From Streptomyces yatensis (lineage in GTDB: Bacteria > Actinomycetota > Actinomycetes > Streptomycetales > Streptomycetaceae): a stretch of DNA of 64,000 nucleotides. The stretch is from assembly GCF_018069625.1 (NCBI RefSeq), contig NZ_CP072941.1, positions 868,001 to 932,000 on the forward strand, read 5' to 3'. Position numbers and translations under genes: made by a program. Below, piece by piece: positions 56,049 to 64,000 of this stretch (its first letter is position 1; each line of letters begins with the position of its first letter). The notes under the pieces were generated by a model. It ran no database searches. It was not told the origin of the DNA and saw only the letters and a list, made by a program, of their open reading frames with translations.

Positions 56049-56100
56049 GGCCATGGCACACTGCGAACATCAGCGTTGGGGAGGTCAGGGAGGGATTCAG

Positions 56101-56961
56101 GTGAGCGAACCGCGGTCGGCCCCGACCGTGGGTCAGGTCGTCCTCGGCAAGAGGCTGCAGGACCTGCGGGAGAAGGCGGGGTTCAAGCGGGACGAGGCGG
56201 CCAGAGTGCTGCGGGTCGCGCCCGCCACCGTCCGTCGCATGGAGACCGCCGAGGTCGCGCTGAAGGTTCCGTATGTGCAGATGCTGCTGGACGCCTACGG
56301 GATCACCGGCGACGAGCTCGATTCCTTCATCACCCTGACCGAGGAGGCCAACAAGCCCGGCTGGTGGCAGCGGTTCCACGACATCCTCCCGGACTGGTTC
56401 AGCGTGCACGTCAGCCTGGAGGGCGCGGCCGAGATGATCCGGGCGTACGAACCGCATTTCGTGCCCGGACTGCTCCAGACCGAGGAGTACGCCCACGCGG
56501 TCATGCAGACCGGTGCGGTCGGCCAGTCCGCTCCCCGGCGGGCGGAGCGCCATGTGGCGCTGCGCATGGAGCGGCAGACGCTGCTCAGCCGGCGGGACGC
56601 GCCCCGGCTGTGGGTGGTGATGGACGAGACGGTGCTGCGCCGCCGGGTGGGCTCGGCGGAGGTGATGCGCGACCAGATCGACCGGCTGCTGGAGGCCGTC
56701 GAGATGCCGCACATCACGCTGCAGATCTCGGAGTTCACCTCCGGACACCATCCGGGCACCTACGGGCCCTTCGTCCTCTTCCGCTTCGCTGTTCCCGAAC
56801 TGCCGGACATGGTCTACGTCGAGTACCTGACCGGCGCCGTCTACCTGGATGAGCGCATCGAGGTGGCCTCCCATCTGGAGGCCCTGGACCGCATGGCGGC
56901 CCAGGCGGCAACCGCACGACGCACAAAGGAAATCCTCCGCGATTTCCGCAAGGAGCTCTGA
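56101..56961 (+). CDS. XRE/DUF5753 (WhiJ-like) regulator
   Basis: A 286-residue regulator with an N-terminal HTH (about 14-68, GKRLQDLREKAGFKRDEAAR) and a C-terminal DUF5753 domain (about 100-275, FVPGLLQTEEYAHAVMQTGA). This is the architecture of the WhiJ family, which pairs with small DUF397 proteins to control sporulation or antibiotic genes. GGGAGGG upstream marks the GTG at 56101. It is followed 5 bp later by the DUF397 gene. Confidence 0.9.
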   Translation: MSEPRSAPTVGQVVLGKRLQDLREKAGFKRDEAARVLRVAPATVRRMETAEVALKVPYVQMLLDAYGITGDELDSFITLTEEANKPGWWQRFHDILPDWFSVHVSLEGAAEMIRAYEPHFVPGLLQTEEYAHAVMQTGAVGQSAPRRAERHVALRMERQTLLSRRDAPRLWVVMDETVLRRRVGSAEVMRDQIDRLLEAVEMPHITLQISEFTSGHHPGTYGPFVLFRFAVPELPDMVYVEYLTGAVYLDERIEVASHLEALDRMAAQAATARRTKEILRDFRKEL

Positions 56962-56966
56962 TCGGA

Positions 56967-57203
56967 ATGGATCGCATTCACAACGGCATGCGCGCGAGCG
57001 ACCTCGGCAGCGAGGGCTGGCAGAAGCCGTGGAGTGGTGGCAACGGCGGCAACTGCGTCGAGGCCATGAGGCTGGACGACGGCCGGGTCGCGATCCGTCA
57101 GTCGACCGATCCGGACGGTCCGGCGCTGATCTACACCCGCAACGAGATCATGGCGTTCATCGAGGGCGCCAAGGCGGGCGAGGCCGATTTCCTCATCTCC
57201 TGA
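56967..57203 (+). CDS. DUF397 small acidic protein
   Basis: A 78-residue DUF397 protein. The family signature is GSEGWQKPWSGGNGGNCVEA, with DGRVAIRQSTDPDGPALIYT. Such proteins bind and modulate the partner XRE regulator, like an antidote. The ATG at 56967 follows the XRE stop by 5 bp, so both are co-transcribed. It ends upstream of a very strong palindrome. Confidence 0.9.
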   Translation: MDRIHNGMRASDLGSEGWQKPWSGGNGGNCVEAMRLDDGRVAIRQSTDPDGPALIYTRNEIMAFIEGAKAGEADFLIS

Positions 57204-57250
57204 CATGCCTCCCGTGCACCGGCCCGCGCACCGCGGCCGCGCCGGTGCCG

Positions 57251-57292
57251 CCGTGGGCCGCCGCCGTGTCCGGACACGGCGGCGGCCCACGG
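57251..57292. terminator. Perfect 42-bp palindrome, bidirectional terminator
   Basis: The left 21 bases (57251-57271) are exactly complementary to the right 21 (57272-57292), rich in GCC/GGC. It lies between the convergent DUF397 and M20 peptidase genes. It lacks a U-run. The hairpin would be among the most stable in the window. Confidence 0.8.
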
Positions 57293-57324
57293 GTTTCCGG
57301 CCGTCCGGCCGTCGGCGTCGGACG

Positions 57325-58479
57325 CTAGGAGGCGTCCGCCGCCAGCGCCCGCAGCAGACCGACGGTCAGCGCGGTACGGGCCGGGATCGGGGCGAGCACG
57401 GTGTGCTCATGGCGGGCGTGGGCGCCGGAGCCGAGGGCACCGAGCCCGTCGAGGACCGGACGGCCGAGCGCGGAGACGAAGTTGCCGTCGCTGGCCCCGC
57501 CGACCGCGGTCTCCTGCAGCTCCCAGCCGTGTTCCGCGGCGACCGCGTGGGCCTGCTCGAACAGCCGGCGGGACGGGTCATTGGGGACCATCGGCGGGCG
57601 GTTCCACTCACCGGTGACGGTCAGCCGCACCCGCTGGTCGGACGGGGTGAGGGCGTGCAGCGCGGTGTCGATCCGCTTCATCTCCTCCGGTTCGGCGATC
57701 CGGATGTCGATACCGCAGCTCGCTTGTGCGGCGATCACATTGCGCCCGGTGCCGCCGCTGATCAGCCCCACGTTGACCGTGGTTCCGCGCTCCGGGGCGC
57801 TGAGCGCGGCGATCTGCGGGACGACCTCGGCCAGCGCGTGGATGGCGCTCGCGCCCGCGAACGGGTCGAGTCCCGCATGCGATTCGATGCCGTGGGCGGT
57901 CACATCGAACAGCCCGACGCCCTTGCGGGAGGTCTTGAGCGCCCCGTCCAGCGACGCCTCGAAGACCAGCGTGGCCAGCACGTCCTCGCTGAGCCGCTCG
58001 ATATGGCGCCGGGAGGCGGGGCTGCCGATCTCCTCGTCGCCGCCCAGCAGCAGCCGCACCGAGGGGTGGGGAAGCTCCAGCTCGCGCAGCAGCCGCAGGG
58101 TCCAGACGGCCTGCACCAGACCCGTCTTCATATCGAAGACACCGGGTCCGCTCGCCCGGCCGTCCTCGACCTGGAAGGGCCATTCGGCGAGTGTTCCGGC
58201 CGGCCAGACCGTGTCGTAGTGGCAGAGCAGCAGCACGGTGCCGGGGGCCGTGCCGCGATAGGTCACGGCCAGCACATCGCCGTACGCCCCGCAGTCGTGG
58301 CGCTCGGTTCCGTCCGGCTCGCCGAGCCGGTCGACGAGCCAGCCGCTGATCGTGGCGAGCCCGGCGTCCAGCAGCCGCTTGTCATTGCTGGGCGTCTCCA
58401 GCTCCACCAGCGTCCGTAGGTCTTCGATCATCTCGGGCAGCACCCGGACGGTGGCGGCGGCGAGATCGGAGGGGGTCAT
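57325..58479 (-). CDS. M20-family metallopeptidase
   Basis: A 384-residue zinc peptidase. Metal and catalytic residues are seen in LLLCHYDTVWPAG (His and Asp), GPGVFDMKTGL (bridging Asp), LLGGDEEIGSPAS (Glu pair) and ARHEHTVL (His). The dimerisation domain includes SHAGLDPFAGASAIHALAEV. It belongs to the carboxypeptidase G2/ArgE group. It follows an AbgT transporter gene on the same strand, 47 bp apart. In other bacteria AbgT with M20 hydrolases takes up and cleaves p-aminobenzoyl-glutamate, and a similar role is likely here. AAGGA precedes the ATG. Confidence 0.9.
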   Translation of the reverse strand: MTPSDLAAATVRVLPEMIEDLRTLVELETPSNDKRLLDAGLATISGWLVDRLGEPDGTERHDCGAYGDVLAVTYRGTAPGTVLLLCHYDTVWPAGTLAEWPFQVEDGRASGPGVFDMKTGLVQAVWTLRLLRELELPHPSVRLLLGGDEEIGSPASRRHIERLSEDVLATLVFEASLDGALKTSRKGVGLFDVTAHGIESHAGLDPFAGASAIHALAEVVPQIAALSAPERGTTVNVGLISGGTGRNVIAAQASCGIDIRIAEPEEMKRIDTALHALTPSDQRVRLTVTGEWNRPPMVPNDPSRRLFEQAHAVAAEHGWELQETAVGGASDGNFVSALGRPVLDGLGALGSGAHARHEHTVLAPIPARTALTVGLLRALAADAS

Positions 58480-58526
58480 TCGAGGGGGTCCTTCCCGAGG
58501 TGGCGTGGGTGAGGGAGCGGCCGGGG

Positions 58527-60155
58527 TCAGCGGACGGGCGCGCCGGGGCCGAGTGGGATGCCCAGCGCCCACCAGGCGTAGAAGAGCAGGGTCCAGGCCA
58601 CCAGCATGGCCACGGAGAGCGGCAGGGTCAGCGAGGCGAGGGTGCCGATTCCGGCGGAGCGCCGGTAGCGCTGGAGGAAGCCGAGCGCCATGACGAAGTA
58701 GGCGCTCATCGGGGTGATGGCGTTGGTGCAGGAGTCGGCGATGCGGTAGACGGCCTGGGTGGCCTCCGGAGGGATGTGCAACAGCATCAGCATCGGCACG
58801 AAGACCGGGGCCACCAGCGCCCACATGGCGGAACCGCTGGTCATCGCCAGATTGATCACCGTGCACACCAGCACGATGCCCACGAAGGCGACCGGGCCGG
58901 TGACTCCGAGATCCTTCAGCAGATCGGCGCCGCGGATGGCGAGCACCTGGCCGACGCCGGTCCACTTGAAGTAGGCGAGGAACTGGGAGATGGCGAAGAA
59001 GAGCACCAGGATGGGGGCCATCTCCCGCATGCCCTGTGCCATGAAGTCCGGGATGTCACGGCCGCCGCGCACGGTGCCGGCCGCACGTCCGTAGACCGCG
59101 CCGAGGAGGGCGAAGAGCAGTCCGAGCACCACGGCGATACCGGAGAGCACGGGCGATTCGACGATGCTGCCGCCCTCGCCGCGCAACGGTGACCCGGTGG
59201 GGATCATCGCCACCACGACCACCGCGAGGAAGACGACGAGGGCGATGGTGGCGTGGCGCAGCCCGCGGCGCTCCTCGGGTGCCAGGGCGAGCTCGACCTC
59301 CGTGGTCCGCCCCGTCTCCGCGGTGTCCCCGGCCGTCTCCTCGGGCTCGGGCGGAAGCGCCGCCACCCGCTTCACCAGCACCTTCTCGGTGACAAAGGTG
59401 ATCACGGCGGCCAGCACCACCGAGGAGGCCAGGGAGAAGAAGTAGTTGGAGAGCGGGGTGACGACATAGCCGGGGTCCACGGTGTGCGCGGCGGCCGTGG
59501 TCAGCCCGGACAGGACCGCGTCCATCGGGGTGATCAGCGGGCTGGCGTCATAGCCCGCCGATACGCCCACGAAGGCCACCACGATCCCCAGGAGCGGACT
59601 GCGTCCGACGGCCCGGAAGGCCAGCCCGCCCAGCGGGACCAGCGCCACATAGGCCGCGTCGGACGCGATGTGGGCGACCATCGCGGTGAAGGCCAGGGCG
59701 AAGGTCATCCAGCGCGCCGGGACCTTGGCGACACCGGCCCGCAGCATCGCGGCGAGCAGCCCCGACCGGTCGGCGACGGCGACACCGAGCATGACGACCA
59801 GGATCGTGCCGAGCGGCGGGAAGGTGGCGTAGTTGGTGATCGCGTCGCTGATCATCGACCGCACTCCGTCGACCGAGATCAGGCTGCGCACCGCCACGGT
59901 CTTGCCGCCCGCCGGATCGACGGCGGAGACGTCCGCGGTGGCGAGACCCCAGCTGATCAGCGCGAGGAGGACGCTGAGTATCGCGAACAGCCAGAAGGGA
60001 TGGGGAAGTTTATTGCCCGCACGCTCGACGGCGCCGAGCACCCGGAGCAGTGCGGACAGCGCCGCCGAGGTCTCCCCGGGCCCGTCGGGAGGCGCGTGGC
60101 CGGGTGGCTTCCCGGGCGTGTTGTCGGGTGTGGTCGTGGTGTCTTTGGAACTCAC
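58527..60155 (-). CDS. AbgT-family transporter
   Basis: A 542-residue membrane protein with about 12-13 transmembrane segments and two re-entrant loops. It has FPPLGTILVVMLGVAVADRS, AMVAHIASDAAYVALVPLGG, MAPILVLFFAISQFLAYFKW, and SGSAMWALVAPVFVPMLMLL. AbgT proteins carry p-aminobenzoyl-glutamate or export sulfonamides. GTG at 60155 was chosen because AAGGAG lies eight bases upstream. An upstream in-frame ATG at 60197 lacks such a site. It heads a two-gene leftward unit with the M20 peptidase. Confidence 0.88.
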   Translation of the reverse strand: MSSKDTTTTPDNTPGKPPGHAPPDGPGETSAALSALLRVLGAVERAGNKLPHPFWLFAILSVLLALISWGLATADVSAVDPAGGKTVAVRSLISVDGVRSMISDAITNYATFPPLGTILVVMLGVAVADRSGLLAAMLRAGVAKVPARWMTFALAFTAMVAHIASDAAYVALVPLGGLAFRAVGRSPLLGIVVAFVGVSAGYDASPLITPMDAVLSGLTTAAAHTVDPGYVVTPLSNYFFSLASSVVLAAVITFVTEKVLVKRVAALPPEPEETAGDTAETGRTTEVELALAPEERRGLRHATIALVVFLAVVVVAMIPTGSPLRGEGGSIVESPVLSGIAVVLGLLFALLGAVYGRAAGTVRGGRDIPDFMAQGMREMAPILVLFFAISQFLAYFKWTGVGQVLAIRGADLLKDLGVTGPVAFVGIVLVCTVINLAMTSGSAMWALVAPVFVPMLMLLHIPPEATQAVYRIADSCTNAITPMSAYFVMALGFLQRYRRSAGIGTLASLTLPLSVAMLVAWTLLFYAWWALGIPLGPGAPVR

Positions 60156-60233
60156 CGTCCGCACTCCTTCGTCGGGGACGCGGTAGTGGTCGTCCATTAG
60201 AGAAGGCATGACGGAATGAGGCAAGTAAAAGTG

Positions 60234-60259
60234 TTGTAACGCAAGAATGATTCACGCAT
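60234..60259. promoter_or_regulatory. Dyad symmetries in the AbgT/Lrp divergent region
   Basis: TTGTAACGCAA is a TTG/CAA inverted motif and GAATGATTC is a palindrome with a one-base centre. They are adjacent in the 135-bp gap, and match the loose AT-rich dyads bound by Lrp/AsnC proteins. Confidence 0.35.
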
Positions 60260-60290
60260 GGAGCACCAATCGCACGATAGATTCGTACCC

Positions 60291-61304
60291 ATGGCAGACG
60301 TTCCCACCGCACCACCGGTACTCGACGACGCCGACCTCGATCTGGTGGCCGCCCTGCAGGTGGCGCCGAGGGCGCCGCTGAGCGCGCTGGCCGAGGTGCT
60401 CGGCAGCTCGGCCAGCACCGTCGGCCGCCGGCTGACCCGGCTCGGGGAGGAACGGCTGCTTCGGGTGATCGGTCAGGTGGAGTGGCCGATGCTGGCCGAG
60501 GGCAACCCCATGCACCTGTGGGTGGCCACGGCCCCGGGGCAGGCGTGGCAGGTGGCCCGGCGGCTGTCCGAGCTGCCCGAGATACCGTTCGTCGCCACGA
60601 CCACGGGCCGCACCGATGTCTACTGCTCCCTGCACGCGACCCGGCGCGACCGGGCCCGGGAGCTGCTGATGACCCGGATCCCGTCCGTCCCCGGTGTGCG
60701 GTCGGCCCATACCGAACTGGTGCTCAGGGCGACCGCGAAGTCCGACTCCTGGCGGCTGCGGCGGCTGGACGCCGCCCAGGTGCGGGCGCTGCGGAAGGCG
60801 GCCGATCCGATGGCGGAGCCCACCGCCGTCACCGAGTTCAGCGATGACGAGCTGCGGGCCGTGGAGCTGTTGCGCCAGGACGGCCGGGCGAGCGCCGCCG
60901 ATGTGGCGCGCGGGCTCGCCATCAGCCGGTCCACCGCCTACCGGCTGACCCAGTCGCTCCTCCAGCGCGGTCTGGTACGGCCCCGGGTGGAGATCGAACC
61001 GGCGCTGCTCGGCCATGCGCTGGAGGTCGTGATCGAGCTGCATGCCGCGCCCGGGGCCATCCAGGAAGTGGCCGACGCGCTGGCCCGGCATCCCTCGGCG
61101 CGCTATGTCTCGATCGTCGCGGGCACCTCCTCGGTGATCCACCACGGAGTGTTCCGGGACGAGGACGGCCTCGCCGAGCTGCTCACCCGCGATCTGGCGA
61201 AACTCCCCGGCATCAACGCCTGCGAGGTGTCGGTGGTCCTCGATGTGCTGCGCCGGTACTGGATCGGCCGGGAGGACGGAAGACTGCTGGGCCAGGACCG
61301 ATGA
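60291..61304 (+). CDS. Double Lrp/AsnC-family regulator
   Basis: A 337-residue protein built of two tandem Lrp units. The first HTH and sensor (about 12-150) begin LDLVAALQVAPRAPLSALAE. The second (about 180-330) begins FSDDELRAVELLRQDGRASA. Typical Lrp proteins are about 150 residues with one unit. TAGATT at 60278-60283 would start transcription at the ATG of 60291, making it leaderless; an in-frame ATG at 60258 would add 11 residues. Divergent placement suggests it controls the AbgT-M20 unit. Confidence 0.85.
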   Translation: MADVPTAPPVLDDADLDLVAALQVAPRAPLSALAEVLGSSASTVGRRLTRLGEERLLRVIGQVEWPMLAEGNPMHLWVATAPGQAWQVARRLSELPEIPFVATTTGRTDVYCSLHATRRDRARELLMTRIPSVPGVRSAHTELVLRATAKSDSWRLRRLDAAQVRALRKAADPMAEPTAVTEFSDDELRAVELLRQDGRASAADVARGLAISRSTAYRLTQSLLQRGLVRPRVEIEPALLGHALEVVIELHAAPGAIQEVADALARHPSARYVSIVAGTSSVIHHGVFRDEDGLAELLTRDLAKLPGINACEVSVVLDVLRRYWIGREDGRLLGQDR

Positions 61305-61365
61305 GTTCCGTGCGGCGGGCCGGTCTGATGGGTGACGGCACCTTCCCGCTCACCGAGGAGAGACC

Positions 61366-61776
61366 ATGAGCGCCACCGAGATCACCATCACCCGGGACCT
61401 GGACGCACCGCGCGAGACGGTGTGGCGGGTGTGGACCGAGCCGGAGTACTTCGCCCGCTGGTTCGGCGCCGCCCCCGAGTCCGTCGCCCTCGACGTCCGG
61501 CCGGGCGGCGCCTGGACGGCGACCGTCGCCACCCCCGGTGGCGAGATGCCGATGCGCGGCGTCTATCGCGAGGTGGTCGGCCAGGAGCGGCTGGTGTGGA
61601 CCCTGGACCTTCCCCAGGGGGTCATGGAGATGACCGCCACCTTCGCCGAGCTGGGCGACGGCCGGACCCGGGTGGTGCTCCGGCAGCCGGCCCCGCCGCA
61701 GGAGCAGTGCGCCCAGGCCGAGGAGGGTGCCGCCCAGCTCCTGGACAGCTTCGCCAAGGTGCTCGCGTCGGTCTGA
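61366..61776 (+). CDS. SRPBCC/AHSA1-domain protein
   Basis: A 136-residue START-like protein. The fold is visible in ITITRDLDAPRETVWRVWTE, FARWFGAAPESVALDVRPGG and VLRQPAPPQEQCAQAEEGAA. It is in the family that binds small hydrophobic ligands or activates Hsp90. Its function cannot be narrowed. GAGGAGAG lies just before the ATG. The stop codon is inside the first unit of an 18-bp tandem repeat. It follows the Lrp gene by 61 bp on the same strand. Confidence 0.85.
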   Translation: MSATEITITRDLDAPRETVWRVWTEPEYFARWFGAAPESVALDVRPGGAWTATVATPGGEMPMRGVYREVVGQERLVWTLDLPQGVMEMTATFAELGDGRTRVVLRQPAPPQEQCAQAEEGAAQLLDSFAKVLASV

Positions 61777-61836
61777 GAGCCCGCGTCGGTCTGAGAGCCC
61801 GCGTCGGTCTGAGTGGCCGCGTCGGCCTGAGCGCCC
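61765..61836. repeat. Four 18-bp tandem repeats at the end of the SRPBCC gene
   Basis: The unit GCGTCGGTCTGAGAGCCC occurs four times (61765, 61783, 61801 and 61819), the last two diverging. The first copy supplies the final three codons (Ala-Ser-Val) and the stop. Each copy repeats an in-frame TGA, so there is a stop every six codons. It fills most of the gap to the convergent MOSC gene. Confidence 0.85.
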
Positions 61837-61840
61837 CCGG

Positions 61841-62674
61841 TCATTCCCCCGGGGGCGGCCCGTCCCACTCGATGACGTCCACCTCATCGCCCACGGCCAG
61901 CTTGCCGGCGCGGGTCACGGAGAACTGGCAGCCGAACAGGGTGGCGCCGTCCGGGCCGCGCCGGTAGCCGGCCAGGGTGCGCAGTGGCTCCGGACCCGCT
62001 TTGACGCCCTTGCTCTGGTCGACGGTCGTCACGACGCACCGGCCGGTGAGCTTGGCGAAGCCCAGCTCGGCGCCGCCGATGGCGATCCGGCGGATCCGGT
62101 CCTCCCGGTGGGGTTCGTCCCATCCGCCGAGCACGATGCCGGGGCGGAAGCGGTTCATCGGCAGCGCGGTGCCGCCCGCCTCGTCGATCCGCTGGTTCAG
62201 CCCGTCCAGGCTGGCCCGGGAGACGAGGTGCACGGCGCCGCTGTCGGCGTAGCCGCAGGTGCCGGGGATCCATCCTTCGGTCACCCGGTCGTGCTCCGGG
62301 GGAACCCGCACCAGCCTGCTCGGCGCGCCCAGCGCCTGCGAAAGCCACGTGGCGGCGTCATCGCCCTGGTCGATACCGAGGAAGGGGTTGTGGAACACCT
62401 GGACCTCGCGCCGGGCGGAGGTGGTGTCGATGTCGATGGCCACCTCGCCCTCGCCGGGTGCCGACAGGGTGAGCCGGGTGCCGTCCAGGTCGATGGCGGG
62501 GCGGATGACGGCGAGCCGGGGATCCCGCCGCTGGGTGCGGCACTCCCCGTCCTCGCCGATGACCATGAAGCTGCGGTCATGCCGCAGACCCGCCTCCGTC
62601 AGCAGCGCATCGGACAGGGGGACACCCGCGCATCCCTTGACGGGATAGGAGGTCAGCTCGAGAACGGTCGCCAC
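61841..62674 (-). CDS. MOSC-domain molybdenum-cofactor protein
   Basis: A 277-residue protein with an N-terminal MOSC beta-barrel (about 1-120, LTSYPVKGCAGVPLSDALL) and the C-terminal MOSC domain (about 130-270). The conserved cysteine in FAKLTGRCVVTTVDQ is expected to ligate molybdenum. It resembles the mitochondrial amidoxime-reducing component and bacterial YcbX, which reduce N-hydroxylated compounds. No reductase partner gene adjoins. The ATG at 62674 fits the family start. It is the last gene I can support in the window. Confidence 0.9.
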   Translation of the reverse strand: MATVLELTSYPVKGCAGVPLSDALLTEAGLRHDRSFMVIGEDGECRTQRRDPRLAVIRPAIDLDGTRLTLSAPGEGEVAIDIDTTSARREVQVFHNPFLGIDQGDDAATWLSQALGAPSRLVRVPPEHDRVTEGWIPGTCGYADSGAVHLVSRASLDGLNQRIDEAGGTALPMNRFRPGIVLGGWDEPHREDRIRRIAIGGAELGFAKLTGRCVVTTVDQSKGVKAGPEPLRTLAGYRRGPDGATLFGCQFSVTRAGKLAVGDEVDVIEWDGPPPGE

Positions 62675-64000
62675 ACGGCAACCCTACCCGGGGCCGCGCC
62701 CGGGGGTCGGGTGGCCGATCGGCCGGTCGGGGCGCTCCCGCGCCTTCGCCCGGTGCCCGACCGGCGTTTCATGGCACGCCCGGGCTCCGCCATGCGCCCC
62801 CGGCCCGGCGTCCGGCGGCAGGGCGTAGCGCGGAGTACGCCGAACGACCCATCGCGCACGGCCGGTGACCACCGGCACATGGCGTAGGCGCGCTGCGCCT
62901 CCCGCCGACAGGAACCCAAAACCGGCCGTTTCCCTGGAGCGGCGGACGAGATCGCGGGAAAAGCACGACCTCCGGCGTCGCCCGGGGTCCCGGACCTGCG
63001 AGGTGAAGGGTGCTGATTTCGGGGCCGCCCCTGAGAGCGGCTCGAAGGGGGGAAGTCGATGTGAGGCAATGGTATGCGCGGCGGCGCGGTTCCCGCTATA
63101 CACAGTCCGCGTGATTCTCCGCCAGTTTCCCCGTCGCCATGACGATCGGCTCTTTTCGGAGAACTGCCGCGGTGCACGGGCGGTCGGCGGGGCGATGCAC
63201 GACAAGAGATACGGTAAACGCCGAGTCAAGTCCGTTCACGCGCCCGCGAGTTGGTCCAGACGCCAAGCGACTCCCCCTGTTCCGCGGGCCATACCGGATG
63301 CCGGAGAAGAGACCAGCCGGAGCCGGGGTTCGCACACCCAACGCCCTCAGTCCCCCACCATCTCCCCGCGCGTCTTCGCCCGGGACGCCCCCTGCCCCCG
63401 GCCGGTCCCGCCGCTGAACGCCGCGGTCGGCGGCACGCCCCCGTAGATACGTTTCAAGGCCCGGCCGCACCGAGGGAAACTCCACCTGGACCGCCCAGCG
63501 CGTTCGTTCAGACGTCCCCTTCTTCCCCCGCTCCACCGCAAGGCCGTCCTATTTCCCGCCCCTCCCACCGCCCTCCCGCTCTCCCCTCTCCCTCCTCCGC
63601 TCCCCGGCATTCCCCGGTTGCCGGCAGGGAGAGCGGAACAGCCAGTTCCAGCGCGGTGCCGCGCGGTTACGGCCGCCCGCCGCGGCCCGGCCGCCAAGCG
63701 GCCGATCTTGACCGGGCGGCGACGCAATAGCGCCGAGGAAGATCCCGGGCCGCACGTCCGGCAGGCGCCAGGCGCCGTATTGAGCCGCCCGCCGCTCGTC
63801 CGCGCTTCAACCGTCCATGTCCCGGCCGCAATTCGCCCGGCCCGCCGCCCGGGATCGGTCACCGATCATCCGGAAACGAATCCGGCGCAATAGCGTCCGC
63901 CCCCTCCGGCGCCCCGGAGAATCATTTCCCGCCGTACGAGGACGTCCAGCGCGCCATGATCGCCCGCCTCCGGCCCGGACCGCCGGACCCGCCCCGACGA
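62675..64000. other. 1.3-kb stretch without supportable genes
   Basis: Open frames here (for example 63096-63536 minus) lack the third-position GC bias and recognisable motifs of real genes. The sequence includes a small GGCCGATCGGCC palindrome near 62718, an AGGCGC/GCGCCT hairpin near 62887, and a pyrimidine-rich tract (about 63535-63610). An ATG at 63957 runs to the edge as an arginine/proline-rich frame but cannot be confirmed as a gene. Confidence 0.55.

Noticed and set aside
63096..63536. Minus-strand 146-codon frame at the right end
   Set aside because: Arg/Gly/Pro-rich product, no motif, and no third-position GC bias.
63957..64000. ATG-led frame at the right edge
   Set aside because: Only 14 codons are visible with an R/P-rich product and no clear ribosome site.

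Overview
The window is high-GC actinobacterial chromosome, almost certainly Streptomyces. Third codon positions are strongly G/C, GTG and TTG starts are common, an ergothioneine egtABCD operon is present, and the gene families are streptomycete ones: an Rpf muralidase, LAL regulators, a WhiJ-like XRE/DUF397 pair, DUF5999 and a SpoIIE-family phosphatase. I see no insertion sequence, prophage, CRISPR array, tRNA or rRNA. I count about 46 intact or edge-cut protein genes and two decayed ones.

Left part (1-10.4 kb). A translationally coupled, leftward acyl-CoA dehydrogenase pair with a quinone-oxidoreductase-like gene runs off the edge. Then come the rightward egtABCD operon and a secreted Rpf/LysM/M23 cell-wall hydrolase preceded by a CRP-like palindrome and a terminator-like hairpin. 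Next are two adjacent gene remnants with internal deletions (8361-9322), a patatin and a secreted serine hydrolase.

11.7-18.5 kb holds a steroid C/D-ring (HIP) catabolic module: two leftward SDR genes diverge from echA20-ipdA-ipdB-ipdC, with a 20-bp inverted repeat between them. A stand-alone GltD-type flavoprotein follows. A degenerate tandem repeat (18525-18745) separates this from an MBL hydrolase, a membrane SpoIIE phosphatase/kinase, lipoamide dehydrogenase and an S4 protein.

24.4-40.1 kb is central metabolism and envelope: a glycerol kinase and two-flavoprotein glycerol-3-phosphate oxidation operon, a conserved unknown, an APC permease, an FAD monooxygenase, a membrane-anchored peptidoglycan-binding protein, a TerD-CAP-CAP fusion, and gabD-gabT divergent from a PucR regulator.

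40.1-53.2 kb is a 13-kb regulatory island with no biosynthetic gene inside it: a PAS-LuxR regulator, three consecutive LAL regulators, a RsbW-like kinase with DUF5999, and an NB-ARC-LuxR protein. The PAS-LuxR gene and two LALs carry rare TTA (bldA-dependent) codons. Two of the three LALs have a broken Walker A motif. The PAS-LuxR gene is preceded by an AT-rich region with an 11-bp perfect inverted repeat. This island is the best candidate for an undescribed system.

53.4-62.7 kb has an aminotransferase with a long Q/P/A-rich tail, a conserved unknown, the XRE/DUF397 pair, an M20 peptidase and AbgT transporter divergent from a double Lrp regulator, an SRPBCC protein and a MOSC protein. The last 1.3 kb (62675-64000) has no gene I can support.
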